Shown here one piece after another: positions 27,017 through 34,897 of a stretch of 64,000 bases of DNA. The stretch comes from Leucobacter chromiiresistens (GTDB lineage Bacteria; Actinomycetota; Actinomycetes; Actinomycetales; Microbacteriaceae). A program made the position numbers and the translations under genes. Numbering within the stretch: the stretch's first letter is position 1; the number at the start of each line of letters is the position of its first letter. The notes beneath the pieces are model-generated. The model was not told the origin of the DNA, did no database searches, and saw only the letters and a list, made by a program, of their open reading frames with translations. The stretch covers positions 1,054,001 through 1,118,000 of the forward strand of contig NZ_FNKB01000001.1 in NCBI RefSeq assembly GCF_900102345.1, read 5' to 3'.

Positions 27017-28002
27017 CCGTTCAAGCTTCCGTCCGCGAGGGAGTGACCGTGCCGGTACCCTCGACCGAGGACGACGTCGAGGCGATCCCGCTGCGACGTC
27101 CGTGGCGGTGGATCAGCGCCGTCGTCGTGCTCATCGTGCTCGCGGCATTCTGCTACGTGATCGCGACGAACCCGAATCTCGACTTCGGCACGGTGGGCGA
27201 GTTCCTCTTCGACCAGCGGATCCTCGAGGGGGTCTGGCTCACCATCGTCATCACCGTGATATCGATGGTGGTGTCCACAGTGCTCGCCATCGTGATCGCC
27301 GCGATGCGGCTCGCGTCGAACCCGGTGCTCTCGAGCGTCGCCTGGTTGTACGTCTGGGCGTTTCGCGGAACGCCCGTCCTCGTGCAGATCGTGCTCTGGG
27401 GATACCTCGGATTGCTCTTCGACCGGATCGCCCTCGGCGTGCCGTTCACCGACGTCGTCTTCTGGTCCGTCGACACGAATTCTCTGGTGACGCCGTTCAT
27501 CGCCGGACTGCTCGCACTGACCCTCAACCAGGCCGCGTATTCGTCGGAGATCGTGCGCGCCGGAATGATGTCGGTGGACGAGGGGCAGCGCGAGGCCGCC
27601 TACTCGCTCGGCATGTCGCCGCTCTACACGTTCCGCCGCGTCCTGCTGCCGCAGGCCATGCGCGTCATCATCCCTCCGATGGGGAACGAACTGATCTCCA
27701 TGCTGAAGAACACGTCGCTCCTGTCGGTGATCGCGGTGATGGAGCTGTACACGCAGGCGTCGGTGATCTCCTCGTCGAATCTGAAGCAGGTCGAGCTGCT
27801 CATCGTGGTCAGCGCGTGGTACCTCTTCATGACGAGCGTGCTCTCGGTTCCGCAGTACTACCTCGAGCGCCGCTTCGGGCGAGGGGCTACCCGGGCGCTG
27901 CCCCCGACTCCGTTCCAGCGCGTTCGGGCGATGATCGATTCCCGCAGACCCGGGCCCGAGCCCGCCCCTGCGACGACGAAGGTGGAGGTGGTCGAGAGAT
28001 GA
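27013..28002 (+). CDS. amino-acid ABC transporter permease (HisM/GltJ type)
   Basis: A 329-residue inner-membrane permease with a long cytoplasmic N-terminus (about 35 residues) before the first helix. It has the family motif around NQAAYSSEIVRAGMMSVDEG and the EAA-like loop GQREAAYSLGMSPLYTFRRV, which contacts the ATPase. FRGTPVLVQIVLWGY is the usual signature near the third helix. About 45 extra residues at the C-terminus are Arg/Pro-rich and probably cytosolic. Both ends overlap neighbouring genes by ATGA. Confidence 0.9.
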   Translation: MTVQASVREGVTVPVPSTEDDVEAIPLRRPWRWISAVVVLIVLAAFCYVIATNPNLDFGTVGEFLFDQRILEGVWLTIVITVISMVVSTVLAIVIAAMRLASNPVLSSVAWLYVWAFRGTPVLVQIVLWGYLGLLFDRIALGVPFTDVVFWSVDTNSLVTPFIAGLLALTLNQAAYSSEIVRAGMMSVDEGQREAAYSLGMSPLYTFRRVLLPQAMRVIIPPMGNELISMLKNTSLLSVIAVMELYTQASVISSSNLKQVELLIVVSAWYLFMTSVLSVPQYYLERRFGRGATRALPPTPFQRVRAMIDSRRPGPEPAPATTKVEVVER

Positions 28003-28817
28003 CCGCGAACAATGTGCGAGTGGAGACTCACGGGCCGGAGCTGGAGCAGGAGGTCGGGAACGCGCTCGTCGAGATTCGGCGCGTGCGCAAGAGCTTCGGG
28101 GCGCACCAGGTGCTCCGGGATGTGTCGCTCGCCGTTCCTGCGGGCACCGTCACCGTGCTGCTCGGGCCCTCGGGGTCGGGGAAATCGACGCTGCTGCGGT
28201 GCGTGAACCACCTCGAGACGATCGATGGCGGTCGCATTCTCGTCGACGGCGACCTCATCGGCTATCGGCAGTCCGGGGCGAAGACCCACGAGATGAGTCC
28301 CCGGCAGATCGCTCGCCAGCGGCGCAGCATCGGGATGGTGTTCCAGCGGTTCAATCTGTTCCCCCATATGACGGCGGTCGAGAACGTGTGCGAAGCGCCC
28401 ATCGGCGTCGCTGGGCGATCGAGGGCGACGGCGCGGCAGCGCGCGCGCGACCTGCTCGACCGGGTGGGCCTTGCCGACTTCGCCGACCACTATCCGGCGC
28501 AGCTGTCGGGCGGTCAGCAGCAGCGCGTCGCAATCGCGCGTGCGCTGGCCATGGATCCCAAACTCATGCTGTTCGACGAGCCGACGAGCGCTCTCGACCC
28601 AGAGCTCGTCGGAGACGTGCTCGACGTGATGCGCGGGCTCGCCGATGACGGGATGACGATGATCGTGGTGACGCACGAGATCGGGTTCGCCCGGGGCGTC
28701 GCCGACCAGGTGGCGTTCATGGACGGCGGTGTGATCGTCGAGGCCGGACCTGCCGGCGACGTCATCGATCGTCCGCAGCGCCAGCGCACGCGCAACTTCT
28801 TGGAGAGCGTGAGGTGA
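27999..28817 (+). CDS. amino-acid ABC transporter ATP-binding protein
   Basis: A 272-residue ATPase of the polar amino-acid group. Walker A is GPSGSGKST, the Q-loop is in [19 protein letters not shown], the signature is LSGGQQQR, Walker B is [14 protein letters not shown], and the switch His is in VVTHEIGFARGV. About 22 residues precede the domain, reached from ATG 27999, which overlaps the permease stop. It energises uptake by the permease at 27013 and the lipoprotein at 26090, and it closes the four-gene operon. Confidence 0.92.
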   Translation: MTANNVRVETHGPELEQEVGNALVEIRRVRKSFGAHQVLRDVSLAVPAGTVTVLLGPSGSGKSTLLRCVNHLETIDGGRILVDGDLIGYRQSGAKTHEMSPRQIARQRRSIGMVFQRFNLFPHMTAVENVCEAPIGVAGRSRATARQRARDLLDRVGLADFADHYPAQLSGGQQQRVAIARALAMDPKLMLFDEPTSALDPELVGDVLDVMRGLADDGMTMIVVTHEIGFARGVADQVAFMDGGVIVEAGPAGDVIDRPQRQRTRNFLESVR

Positions 28818-28826
28818 AGCCGCCCG

Positions 28827-28884
28827 TCGCATCGTTCGCGTCCTTCGTTTCGTTCGCTTCGTTCGCGCCGTTCGCGTCGTTCGC
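28827..28884. repeat. degenerate TTCGTTCGC-type tandem repeat
   Basis: Between the ATPase stop and the pyrE promoter the sequence cycles through CGTTCGCGTC, CTTCGTTTCG, TTCGCTTCG and GTTCGCGCCG, a 9-10 base pattern repeated about six times with variation. No coding or hairpin function is evident. Confidence 0.5.
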
Positions 28885-28919
28885 CGGGCGGCTCCGACCC
28901 CGCCGGTAGAATCGGCTGC

Positions 28920-29474
28920 ATGACCAGTGCGCGCGAACAGCTCATCGACCTCATCACGAGCGAGGCCGTCTTCCACGGCGACTTCACCCTCACGAGCGGC
29001 AAGAAGGCGACGTATTACATCGACCTGCGCAAGCTGAGCCTCGATCACCGGGCCGCTCCGCTGATCGGGCAGGTCATGCTCGATCTCATCGACGACATCG
29101 ACGGGGTCGTGGCCGTCGGCGGCCTGACGATGGGCGCCGATCCGATCGCGTCGGCGATCATGCACCAGGGCGTCGCTCAGGGCAAGGTGTACGACTCGTT
29201 CGTGGTGCGCAAGGAGCCGAAGGATCACGGGCGGGGCCGCCAGGTCGAGGGGCCCGATCTCGCAGGCAAGCGCGTGATCGTCGTCGAAGACACCTCGACC
29301 ACCGGCGGATCGCCGCTGAAAGCGATCGAGGCGCTGCAGAAGGTCGGCGCCGAGATCGCCGCGGTGGCGGTGGTCGTGGATCGCCAGGCGCCCGCCAAGG
29401 AGCGCATCGAGGCGGCCGGCTTCGAGTACCGCTACGCGATCGGCCTCGACGACCTGGGGCTCGACCCGCAGTAG
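28920..29474 (+). CDS. pyrE: orotate phosphoribosyltransferase PyrE
   Basis: PyrE makes orotidine 5'-phosphate from orotate and PRPP in pyrimidine synthesis. The 184-residue protein has FTLTSGKKATYYIDLRKL near residues 22-39 and the PRPP-binding loop VIVVEDTSTTGGSPLKAI (about 119-136), in which the two acidic residues bind ribose. VGGLTMGADPIASAI is also conserved. The length is typical of the single-domain bacterial enzyme. TAGAAT (28907-28912) ends seven bases before the ATG, again a leaderless design. No other pyrimidine gene is in the window. Confidence 0.95.
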   Translation: MTSAREQLIDLITSEAVFHGDFTLTSGKKATYYIDLRKLSLDHRAAPLIGQVMLDLIDDIDGVVAVGGLTMGADPIASAIMHQGVAQGKVYDSFVVRKEPKDHGRGRQVEGPDLAGKRVIVVEDTSTTGGSPLKAIEALQKVGAEIAAVAVVVDRQAPAKERIEAAGFEYRYAIGLDDLGLDPQ

Positions 29475-29527
29475 CGGCGCGCGCCGGCCGGCGCGGCGCC
29501 GCCCCCGCCGGCCCCGCGCCGCCCCCT

Positions 29528-31039
29528 TCAGCCGACCCGCAACCGCGAGTCGAGGAGCCGGTAGGCGACGCCGAGCAGCGCGATGACTATGAGCGACGCC
29601 ACGGCGACGATGCTGAAGTACTGACCCTCGGAGCCCGGCTGGTAGAGGCCCGACACCCAGCCGGAGAGGGTCGATCCGCCCGCCATGGTGAGGAAGTAGA
29701 GGGCCGTCATCTGCGCGTTGGCGGCGCGCGGTGCGAGCTCGGCGGTGAATGACAGTGCGGACGGCGCGAACAGCGCTTCGCCGAATGCGAACAGCAGCAT
29801 GACCGGGATCGCGGCGAGCAGCGGCATCGACTGGCCGGCGCCGAGGCTGAAGGGAACGATGAGCGCGGCGCCGAGCGCCATGGCGACGACGCCGGTGATG
29901 AGCTTGCTCACCGGCTGCATGCGGGAGGCCCGGCTGCGCGTCCACAGCACCGCGAGCAGGGCGGTGATGCCGGCGACGGCGAGGCTCTCGAGTGTGACGA
30001 TGAGCGTGGGCGGAATGGTGACGGAGCCGGCCGTGAGTTGGATCTTCGTATCCGCGAAGACCGCGAACGCCGTGAAGAGCTGGAAGAGCAGTGTCCAGAA
30101 GACGAGGCTCATCAGGAAGACGGGGAGGTACCGGAGCACGGAGCGACGCTCGGCGGGGGTCACCTGCCGGTTCGTCAGCAGCATGGCGAAGATGGCGACC
30201 GCGGCGGCGACCACGACGAGGGCGACCGCGTTGCTGATGTTGTCGGCGCGCACCATTCCGGTGGCGACGACCAGGGCGACGAGCGCGATGCCGGCGGCGG
30301 CCGCGATCGCCCACCGGAGGCGGTGCGCCGGGGGGAGCGGGTTGGGCACGACCGCCGTGCTGGCGGGCAGCTTGCGCATGCCGATGGCGTACTGGGTGAG
30401 GCCCACCGCCATGCCGACGGCCGCGGCGCCGAAGGCGATGTGGAAGCCCCACTCCTGGTGCAGCCACCCGGTGAGCAGCGGCCCGAAGAACGCGCCGATC
30501 GTGATGCCCATGTAGTAGATGGAGTAGCCGGCGTCGCGCTTCGCTCCGCCCTTCGGGTAGAGCGCGCCGACCATCATCGTGGTGTTGACCTTCAGGCCGC
30601 CGGTGCCGATGACGATGAGCGCGAGGCCGATCACGAGGCCGAGGAGGCCCGGTACGACGGCGAGCATGACGTGGCCCGCGAGGATCGCGCTGCCGCCGAT
30701 GAGCACCACGTACCGGGGGGCGAGCACGCGGTCGGCGATCCAGGCGCCGACGATCTGCGCGATGTAGACGAGGCCGCCGTAGGCTCCGGCGATGCCGAGG
30801 GCGACGGGCTGCGGCAGACCGAGGCCCCCGTCGGTGACGGAGTAGTACAGGTAGTAGGCGAGCAGCACCTGGAGGCCGTAGAAGCTGAAGCGCTCCCACA
30901 TCTCGGCCGCGGACAGCGTGATCAGGCCGCTGGGCTTCGCCTCGTCGGCGACGACGCCGAGTGCGCGGGTCACGCCGATGCGCTCGGTCGCGATCTGGGT
31001 TCCGCCGGTCGGGGGAACGTCGGGGGAGGATTTCGCCAT
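29528..31039 (-). CDS. proton-dependent oligopeptide transporter (POT/PTR, DtpT-like)
   Basis: A 503-residue, 12-14-helix MFS protein that imports di- and tripeptides with protons. The POT signature ExxERFxYY appears as AEMWERFSFYG near the first helix. The FING-like motif reads YSIYYMGITIGAFFGPLLTG, and GALYPKGGAKRDAGY matches the family. ATG 31039 was chosen over longer readings because it has a GGAAT ribosome-binding-like sequence and leaves a 40-residue N-terminus before helix 1. A 19-bp operator palindrome lies at 31155-31173, about 116 bases upstream, and matches one next to the GntR gene at 34172. Confidence 0.9.
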   Translation of the reverse strand: MAKSSPDVPPTGGTQIATERIGVTRALGVVADEAKPSGLITLSAAEMWERFSFYGLQVLLAYYLYYSVTDGGLGLPQPVALGIAGAYGGLVYIAQIVGAWIADRVLAPRYVVLIGGSAILAGHVMLAVVPGLLGLVIGLALIVIGTGGLKVNTTMMVGALYPKGGAKRDAGYSIYYMGITIGAFFGPLLTGWLHQEWGFHIAFGAAAVGMAVGLTQYAIGMRKLPASTAVVPNPLPPAHRLRWAIAAAAGIALVALVVATGMVRADNISNAVALVVVAAAVAIFAMLLTNRQVTPAERRSVLRYLPVFLMSLVFWTLLFQLFTAFAVFADTKIQLTAGSVTIPPTLIVTLESLAVAGITALLAVLWTRSRASRMQPVSKLITGVVAMALGAALIVPFSLGAGQSMPLLAAIPVMLLFAFGEALFAPSALSFTAELAPRAANAQMTALYFLTMAGGSTLSGWVSGLYQPGSEGQYFSIVAVASLIVIALLGVAYRLLDSRLRVG

Positions 31040-31154
31040 TGGTATTCCTGGGTCGCGTGCGCGCATCACCGCGGGCACATCAGATGCGTCGTGCAGATCA
31101 GCGGGCCGCCGCGGCCTCGCGGTTGCGCACCGGGCGAACCGCGACTTCATAGGG

Positions 31155-31173
31155 CAGTTGGTCAGACCAACTG
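31155..31173. promoter_or_regulatory. predicted GntR (FadR-type) operator upstream of the peptide transporter
   Basis: CAGTTGGTCAGACCAACTG is a perfect nine-base-arm palindrome around a central A. The same core stands at 34008-34022 beside a FadR-type GntR gene. FadR-family regulators bind short palindromes of this TGGTnnnACCA kind. It lies in the promoter zone of the minus-strand symporter gene, so repression by that regulator is the simplest reading. Confidence 0.75.
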
Positions 31174-31273
31174 ATCGACATTCAAATGGTAGTGGTGGTC
31201 GCGGGACGTGTCAAAACGCCGCAGCGCCGCAGCGCCCCAGCGCCGCAGCGCCCCCCCCCGCGGGAAGACGCGA

Positions 31274-31316
31274 ACGGGCCCCTGCCCCCACCGGTGCGGT
31301 GGAGGCAGGGGCCCGT
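31274..31316 (-). terminator. long GC hairpin after the amino-acid importer operon
   Basis: ACGGGCCCCTGCC (31274-31286) and GGCAGGGGCCCGT (31304-31316) form a perfect 13-base-pair stem. The loop itself can pair as CCACCG/CGGTGG. It stands 11 bases beyond the ATPase stop at 31328 on the minus strand, where transcription of that operon should end. A GCCGCAGCG repeat (31212-31250) fills the rest of the gap. Confidence 0.65.
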
Positions 31317-31327
31317 GAGTGCCGGAG

Positions 31328-32134
31328 TCAGAGCACCTTCGACAGGAACTGCCGGGTGCGCTCGTGCTTCGGGTTCGTGAAGACGAGCTCGGGGTCGCCC
31401 TGCTCGATGATGGCGCCCGCGTCCATGACGATGAGCCGATCCGCCACCTCGCGGGTGAAGCCCATCTCGTGGCTCACGATGATCATCGTCATGCCCGCCT
31501 TCGCGAGATCCTGCATCACCTGCAGCACCTCGCCCACCATCTCGGGGTCGAGCGCGCTCGTCGGCTCGTCGAACAGCATGAGCGCCGGGCGCATCGCGAG
31601 GGCGCGCGCGATCGCGACGCGCTGCTGCTGCCCGCCCGAAAGCGAGCGGGGCCGCACGTCGGCCTTGTCGGAGAGGCCGACGCGGTCGAGCAGCTCCCGC
31701 GCGTAGGCGACCGCCTCCGCCTTCTTCTCGCCCTTCACCCGCACCGGCGAGTGCCAGATGTTCTCGAGCACCGTCATGTGCGGAAACAGGTTGAAGTGCT
31801 GGAAGACGAAGCCGATGTCGGCCCGCTGCGCGGCGAGCGCCTTCGCCGAGATCTCGGTGACCTTGCCGTCGTCGCGCACCCGCTCGCCGATGCGCTGCCC
31901 GTCGACGTAGATCTCGCCGCTGTCGATCGGCTCGAGGCGGTTGAGCGTGCGCAGGAAGGTGGTCTTGCCGGCGCCCGACGGGCCGACCAGCACGACGACT
32001 TCGCCGCGTTCGATCTCGAGCGACACATCGGTGAGGATGTGCCGATCCCCGAACCACTTGTTCACCTCGACGGTGCGCACGATCGGGCCGTCGGAGACCG
32101 ATACCGGGGCGGTGTACTCGCTGAGCGCGTTCAT
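31328..32134 (-). CDS. amino-acid ABC transporter ATP-binding protein (second system)
   Basis: A 268-residue polar-amino-acid ATPase. Walker A is GPSGAGKTT, the Q-loop is [18 protein letters not shown], the signature is LSGGQQQR, Walker B is [15 protein letters not shown], and the switch His is in [14 protein letters not shown] 32134 overlaps the permease stop (ATGA); about 19 residues precede the domain. It is the last gene of a three-gene importer and is followed by the hairpin at 31274-31316. It is paralogous to, but distinct from, the ATPase at 27999. Confidence 0.92.
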   Translation of the reverse strand: MNALSEYTAPVSVSDGPIVRTVEVNKWFGDRHILTDVSLEIERGEVVVLVGPSGAGKTTFLRTLNRLEPIDSGEIYVDGQRIGERVRDDGKVTEISAKALAAQRADIGFVFQHFNLFPHMTVLENIWHSPVRVKGEKKAEAVAYARELLDRVGLSDKADVRPRSLSGGQQQRVAIARALAMRPALMLFDEPTSALDPEMVGEVLQVMQDLAKAGMTMIIVSHEMGFTREVADRLIVMDAGAIIEQGDPELVFTNPKHERTRQFLSKVL

Positions 32135-32967
32135 GCCGCGACTCCTTCCAGGTCGGCGATCGGGCTCTTCGGGGCGACGCGATCCCGCTTGCTGCGGAAG
32201 CCGAACAGGCGCTTCCAGACGGATTCGGCCTTGGGCAGGCCGGCCTTCGCGTTGAGCCAGTTCTCGATGAAGGTCTGGATGATCGTCCACACCGTGGTGA
32301 GCAGCAGGTAGTACAGCGCGACGACGATGTAGATCTCGAACACCTTGAAGGTGGCCGCGCTCATCGAGCTGCCCACCTGGAACATCTCGGCCACGCCGAT
32401 GATGGAGAGGATCGAGGTGCTCTTCATCAGGCCGTTGAACGAGTTGCCGAGCGGCGGCACCATGACGCGGATCGCCTGGGGCACGATGATCCACCGCATG
32501 GAGGCGAGGGGGGTCATGCCGAGCGACAGCGCCGCCTCGGTCTGCCCCTTCTCGATCGACTCGAGGCCGCCGCGCACGATCTCCGAGATGTAGGCGCTCT
32601 CGTTGAGCATGAGGGCGACGATGGCGGCCTGCACGGCGCCCTTGATGAGGATGCCGACGGTGACGTCTTCGAGGCGGAGCCCCAGCGTCAGGTCTTCGAA
32701 TCGGAAGAGGTTCGCGGCCGCGAACCCGGTGTAGATGATGACGAGTTGGACGAGCAGCGGGGTGCCGCGCACGATCCAGATGTAGAGGCTCGCGAAGATG
32801 CGCAGCGGCACGAACCGGCTGCGGCCCATGAGCGCGATGAGGAGGCCGAGGATGAGCGCGAGCGCCATCGCCGCGATCGAGATGACGATGGTGAGCGCGA
32901 GCCCGTTGAGGAAGCTTTCACTGGGCGTGAAGAGGCTCTGCCAGAAGTAGTCCCAGTCGAATTTCAT
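32131..32967 (-). CDS. amino-acid ABC transporter permease (second system)
   Basis: A 278-residue permease with about five helices. [19 protein letters not shown] is the family signature. [21 protein letters not shown] and the EAA-type loop [19 protein letters not shown] are the ATPase-contact region. The N-terminus [13 protein letters not shown] is typical of the HisM/cystine permease group. It overlaps the ATPase gene by four bases and follows the binding-protein gene with a 60-base gap. Confidence 0.92.
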   Translation of the reverse strand: MKFDWDYFWQSLFTPSESFLNGLALTIVISIAAMALALILGLLIALMGRSRFVPLRIFASLYIWIVRGTPLLVQLVIIYTGFAAANLFRFEDLTLGLRLEDVTVGILIKGAVQAAIVALMLNESAYISEIVRGGLESIEKGQTEAALSLGMTPLASMRWIIVPQAIRVMVPPLGNSFNGLMKSTSILSIIGVAEMFQVGSSMSAATFKVFEIYIVVALYYLLLTTVWTIIQTFIENWLNAKAGLPKAESVWKRLFGFRSKRDRVAPKSPIADLEGVAA

Positions 32968-33027
32968 GAAGTGTCTTTCCTGTCGCCGCTGTCTGCGGCG
33001 GCCGCGCGGGCCGCCGCAGACGACGGG

Positions 33028-33921
33028 TTACTCGGGCTGGGTGATGTCGTTGCTCTCGACGCCCCACTCGGCGAGGATGTCGGCGTAGGTGCCGTCTTCG
33101 ACCATGGCGGCGAAGGCCTCGTCGAGGGCGTCGTTCAGCTCGGTGTTCTCCTTCAGCGTGGCCGCGCCGATGCGGATCTTGCCGAACGGTTCGCCGACGG
33201 CCACGAGGTCGCCGTCCGACTGCTGCTCGTAGTAGCTCATGATCTCGGTGGTGTCGATGAACGCGTCGGCCTGGCCGGCGAGCACCTGCTGCAGTGCGCT
33301 GGTCGCCTCATCGACGAGCGTGATCGCGAGCGGCTCCTCGCCGTTCGCGGCGCACTCGTCCGACTTCTCCTGCGCCGAGGCGGCGCCCGTCGCGCCCGTG
33401 ATGCCGACGACCTTCGTGCCGCAGAGGGAGTCGTCGAAGCCGGTGACCTTCTTCGGGTTCTCCTTGTTCACGGCGACCGCGGTGCCCGAGTAGAGGTAGG
33501 GCACGAAGTTCGCGATCTCCTCGCGCTCGGGCTTGATGTAGAGCGACCCCATGATGACGTCGCACTGCTTCGCCTGCAGCGCCGGGATGAGGCCGGCGAA
33601 GGCGTACTCGCCGAGCGTCGTGGTGACGCCGAGCTTGTCGGCGAGCGCGTTGGCGATGTCGATCTCGACGCCCTGCAGCTCGTTGTTCTCGTCGTAGTAG
33701 ATGTTGGGCGCGCTGTCGCCGGTGCAGACGGTCAGCGTGCCCTCCTTGATGATGGTCGGCGGTGCGAGCGTCGCCTCCGCGGCGCTCGTGTCGCCCGAGC
33801 CGCCGTCGTCGCCGGAGTCGTTCGAGGTGACGGTGCATGCTGCGAGCGACAGCATGAGGCCGGCCGCTGCGGTGAGCGCCAGCGCGGGCGCGAAGCGCCG
33901 TGCTGATTGGGGGAAAGCCAC
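33028..33921 (-). CDS. amino-acid ABC transporter substrate-binding lipoprotein (second system)
   Basis: A 297-residue family-3 binding protein. The signal peptide ends in a lipobox LSLAAC (Cys about 27), then comes a Ser/Gly/Asp linker. Domain wording includes VCTGDSAPNIYYDENNELQG and VEIDIANALADKLGV, followed by IKPEREEIANFVPYLYSG. GTG 33921 is supported by GGAGA eight bases upstream; the open frame further upstream reads through the divergent regulator region. A GntR-type operator at 34008-34022 lies about 90 bases upstream. The ligand is unknown. Cystine or a gamma-glutamyl compound would fit the regulon but is speculative. Confidence 0.9.
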   Translation of the reverse strand: MAFPQSARRFAPALALTAAAGLMLSLAACTVTSNDSGDDGGSGDTSAAEATLAPPTIIKEGTLTVCTGDSAPNIYYDENNELQGVEIDIANALADKLGVTTTLGEYAFAGLIPALQAKQCDVIMGSLYIKPEREEIANFVPYLYSGTAVAVNKENPKKVTGFDDSLCGTKVVGITGATGAASAQEKSDECAANGEEPLAITLVDEATSALQQVLAGQADAFIDTTEIMSYYEQQSDGDLVAVGEPFGKIRIGAATLKENTELNDALDEAFAAMVEDGTYADILAEWGVESNDITQPE

Positions 33922-34007
33922 GATGATTTCTCCGTTCGGTGATCCCGGCTGGCGCCGGGAGAAACGTTGCATACTCCGAGAGTGTCGGGTGTATGCTGCG
34001 ATCAGCT

Positions 34008-34022
34008 GTTGGTCAGACCAAC
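34008..34022. promoter_or_regulatory. predicted GntR (FadR-type) operator between importer and regulator
   Basis: GTTGGTCAGACCAAC is a perfect seven-base-arm palindrome around a central A. It shares 17 consecutive bases (GTTGGTCAGACCAACTG) with the site at 31155-31173. It stands between the divergent binding-protein gene and the GntR gene, positioned to control both, including autoregulation. Confidence 0.78.
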
Positions 34023-34171
34023 TGCCGAACTGAATGGAACATACATCGGCACCCGGCCCCGCGTCAACGGGCAGGCCGAGCCGAAACGCAACCGAAACAG
34101 AACCCGGCCGGCGCGGTCGGTATAGCATCACGAGGGCGCGAACTGCAGCCCGAGACCACGATGGAGGCGTA

Positions 34172-34897
34172 GTGGATTGGAACGACATCGGTCGGGCGAC
34201 AACGCTGTCGCTGCCGGATCGACTCTCCGTCGACATCGAGCGGCTCATCCTCGACGGCAAGCTCGAACCGGGTGAGCGCCTGCCGCCCGAACGCGAACTC
34301 GCCGACCACTTCGGCGTCTCCCGCGTCTCGATCCGGGAGGCCCTGCGCGAACTCGAGAACCGCGGCCTCATCGACCGGAGGCCGGGGCGCGGCACGATCG
34401 TGCTCAGCCCCGGCGAGCGCGCCGGGATCGCAGACGGCGCCCTCGGCGAACTCGCCGCCCTGCAGCCCGAGCTGCACGACATCATGGAGCTCCGCGCCAT
34501 CGTCGAGCCGCCCATCGCCCGCATCACCGCCACGCGCGCGACCGACCGCGACATCGCCCAACTGCGCGAACTCGTCGAGGCCATGGAGGTCGACGTCACG
34601 AAGGAGCGGTACGCCGAGCTCGACCGCGCCTTCCACCAGGCCATCGCCCAGTACGCGCACAACCCGCTGCTCGCGCTCATCAACGAGCAGATCGCCCAGC
34701 GCATCGCCCCCAGCCGGGCGAGCCGCTACCAGACGCGCGCCCGCAGGCAGGCGTCGAGCATCGCGCACCGCCGCATCTTCGAAGCGATCGCGAGCGGCAA
34801 CGCCGCCCTCGCCGAAGACGAGGCCCGCGCACACGTACTCGACATCAGCAACCAGATCGCGAACGCCGCGACGACCCAGGAGGAACTCCCCGCATGA
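34172..34897 (+). CDS. FadR-type GntR transcriptional regulator
   Basis: A 241-residue regulator. The N-terminal winged helix contains LPPERELADHFGVSRVSIRE and ALRELENRGLIDRRPGRGT. The C-terminal all-helical FCD ligand domain includes LDRAFHQAIAQ, IAHRRIFEAI and EDEARAHVLDIS, with the Asp/His residues that usually hold a metal in this family. GTG 34172 has the ribosome-binding site GGAGG six bases upstream. Two operator copies (31155 and 34008) suggest it controls the peptide symporter, the ABC importer, itself and the coupled gamma-glutamyltransferase. Its stop overlaps that enzyme's start (ATGA). The effector may be an amino acid or organic acid. Confidence 0.9.
   Translation: MDWNDIGRATTLSLPDRLSVDIERLILDGKLEPGERLPPERELADHFGVSRVSIREALRELENRGLIDRRPGRGTIVLSPGERAGIADGALGELAALQPELHDIMELRAIVEPPIARITATRATDRDIAQLRELVEAMEVDVTKERYAELDRAFHQAIAQYAHNPLLALINEQIAQRIAPSRASRYQTRARRQASSIAHRRIFEAIASGNAALAEDEARAHVLDISNQIANAATTQEELPA

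Noticed and set aside
33939..34172. 77-codon plus-strand frame before the GntR gene
   Set aside because: It spans the operator and promoter region and ends at the GntR start. It has no ribosome-binding site and no recognisable product. It is a spurious frame in a regulatory gap.
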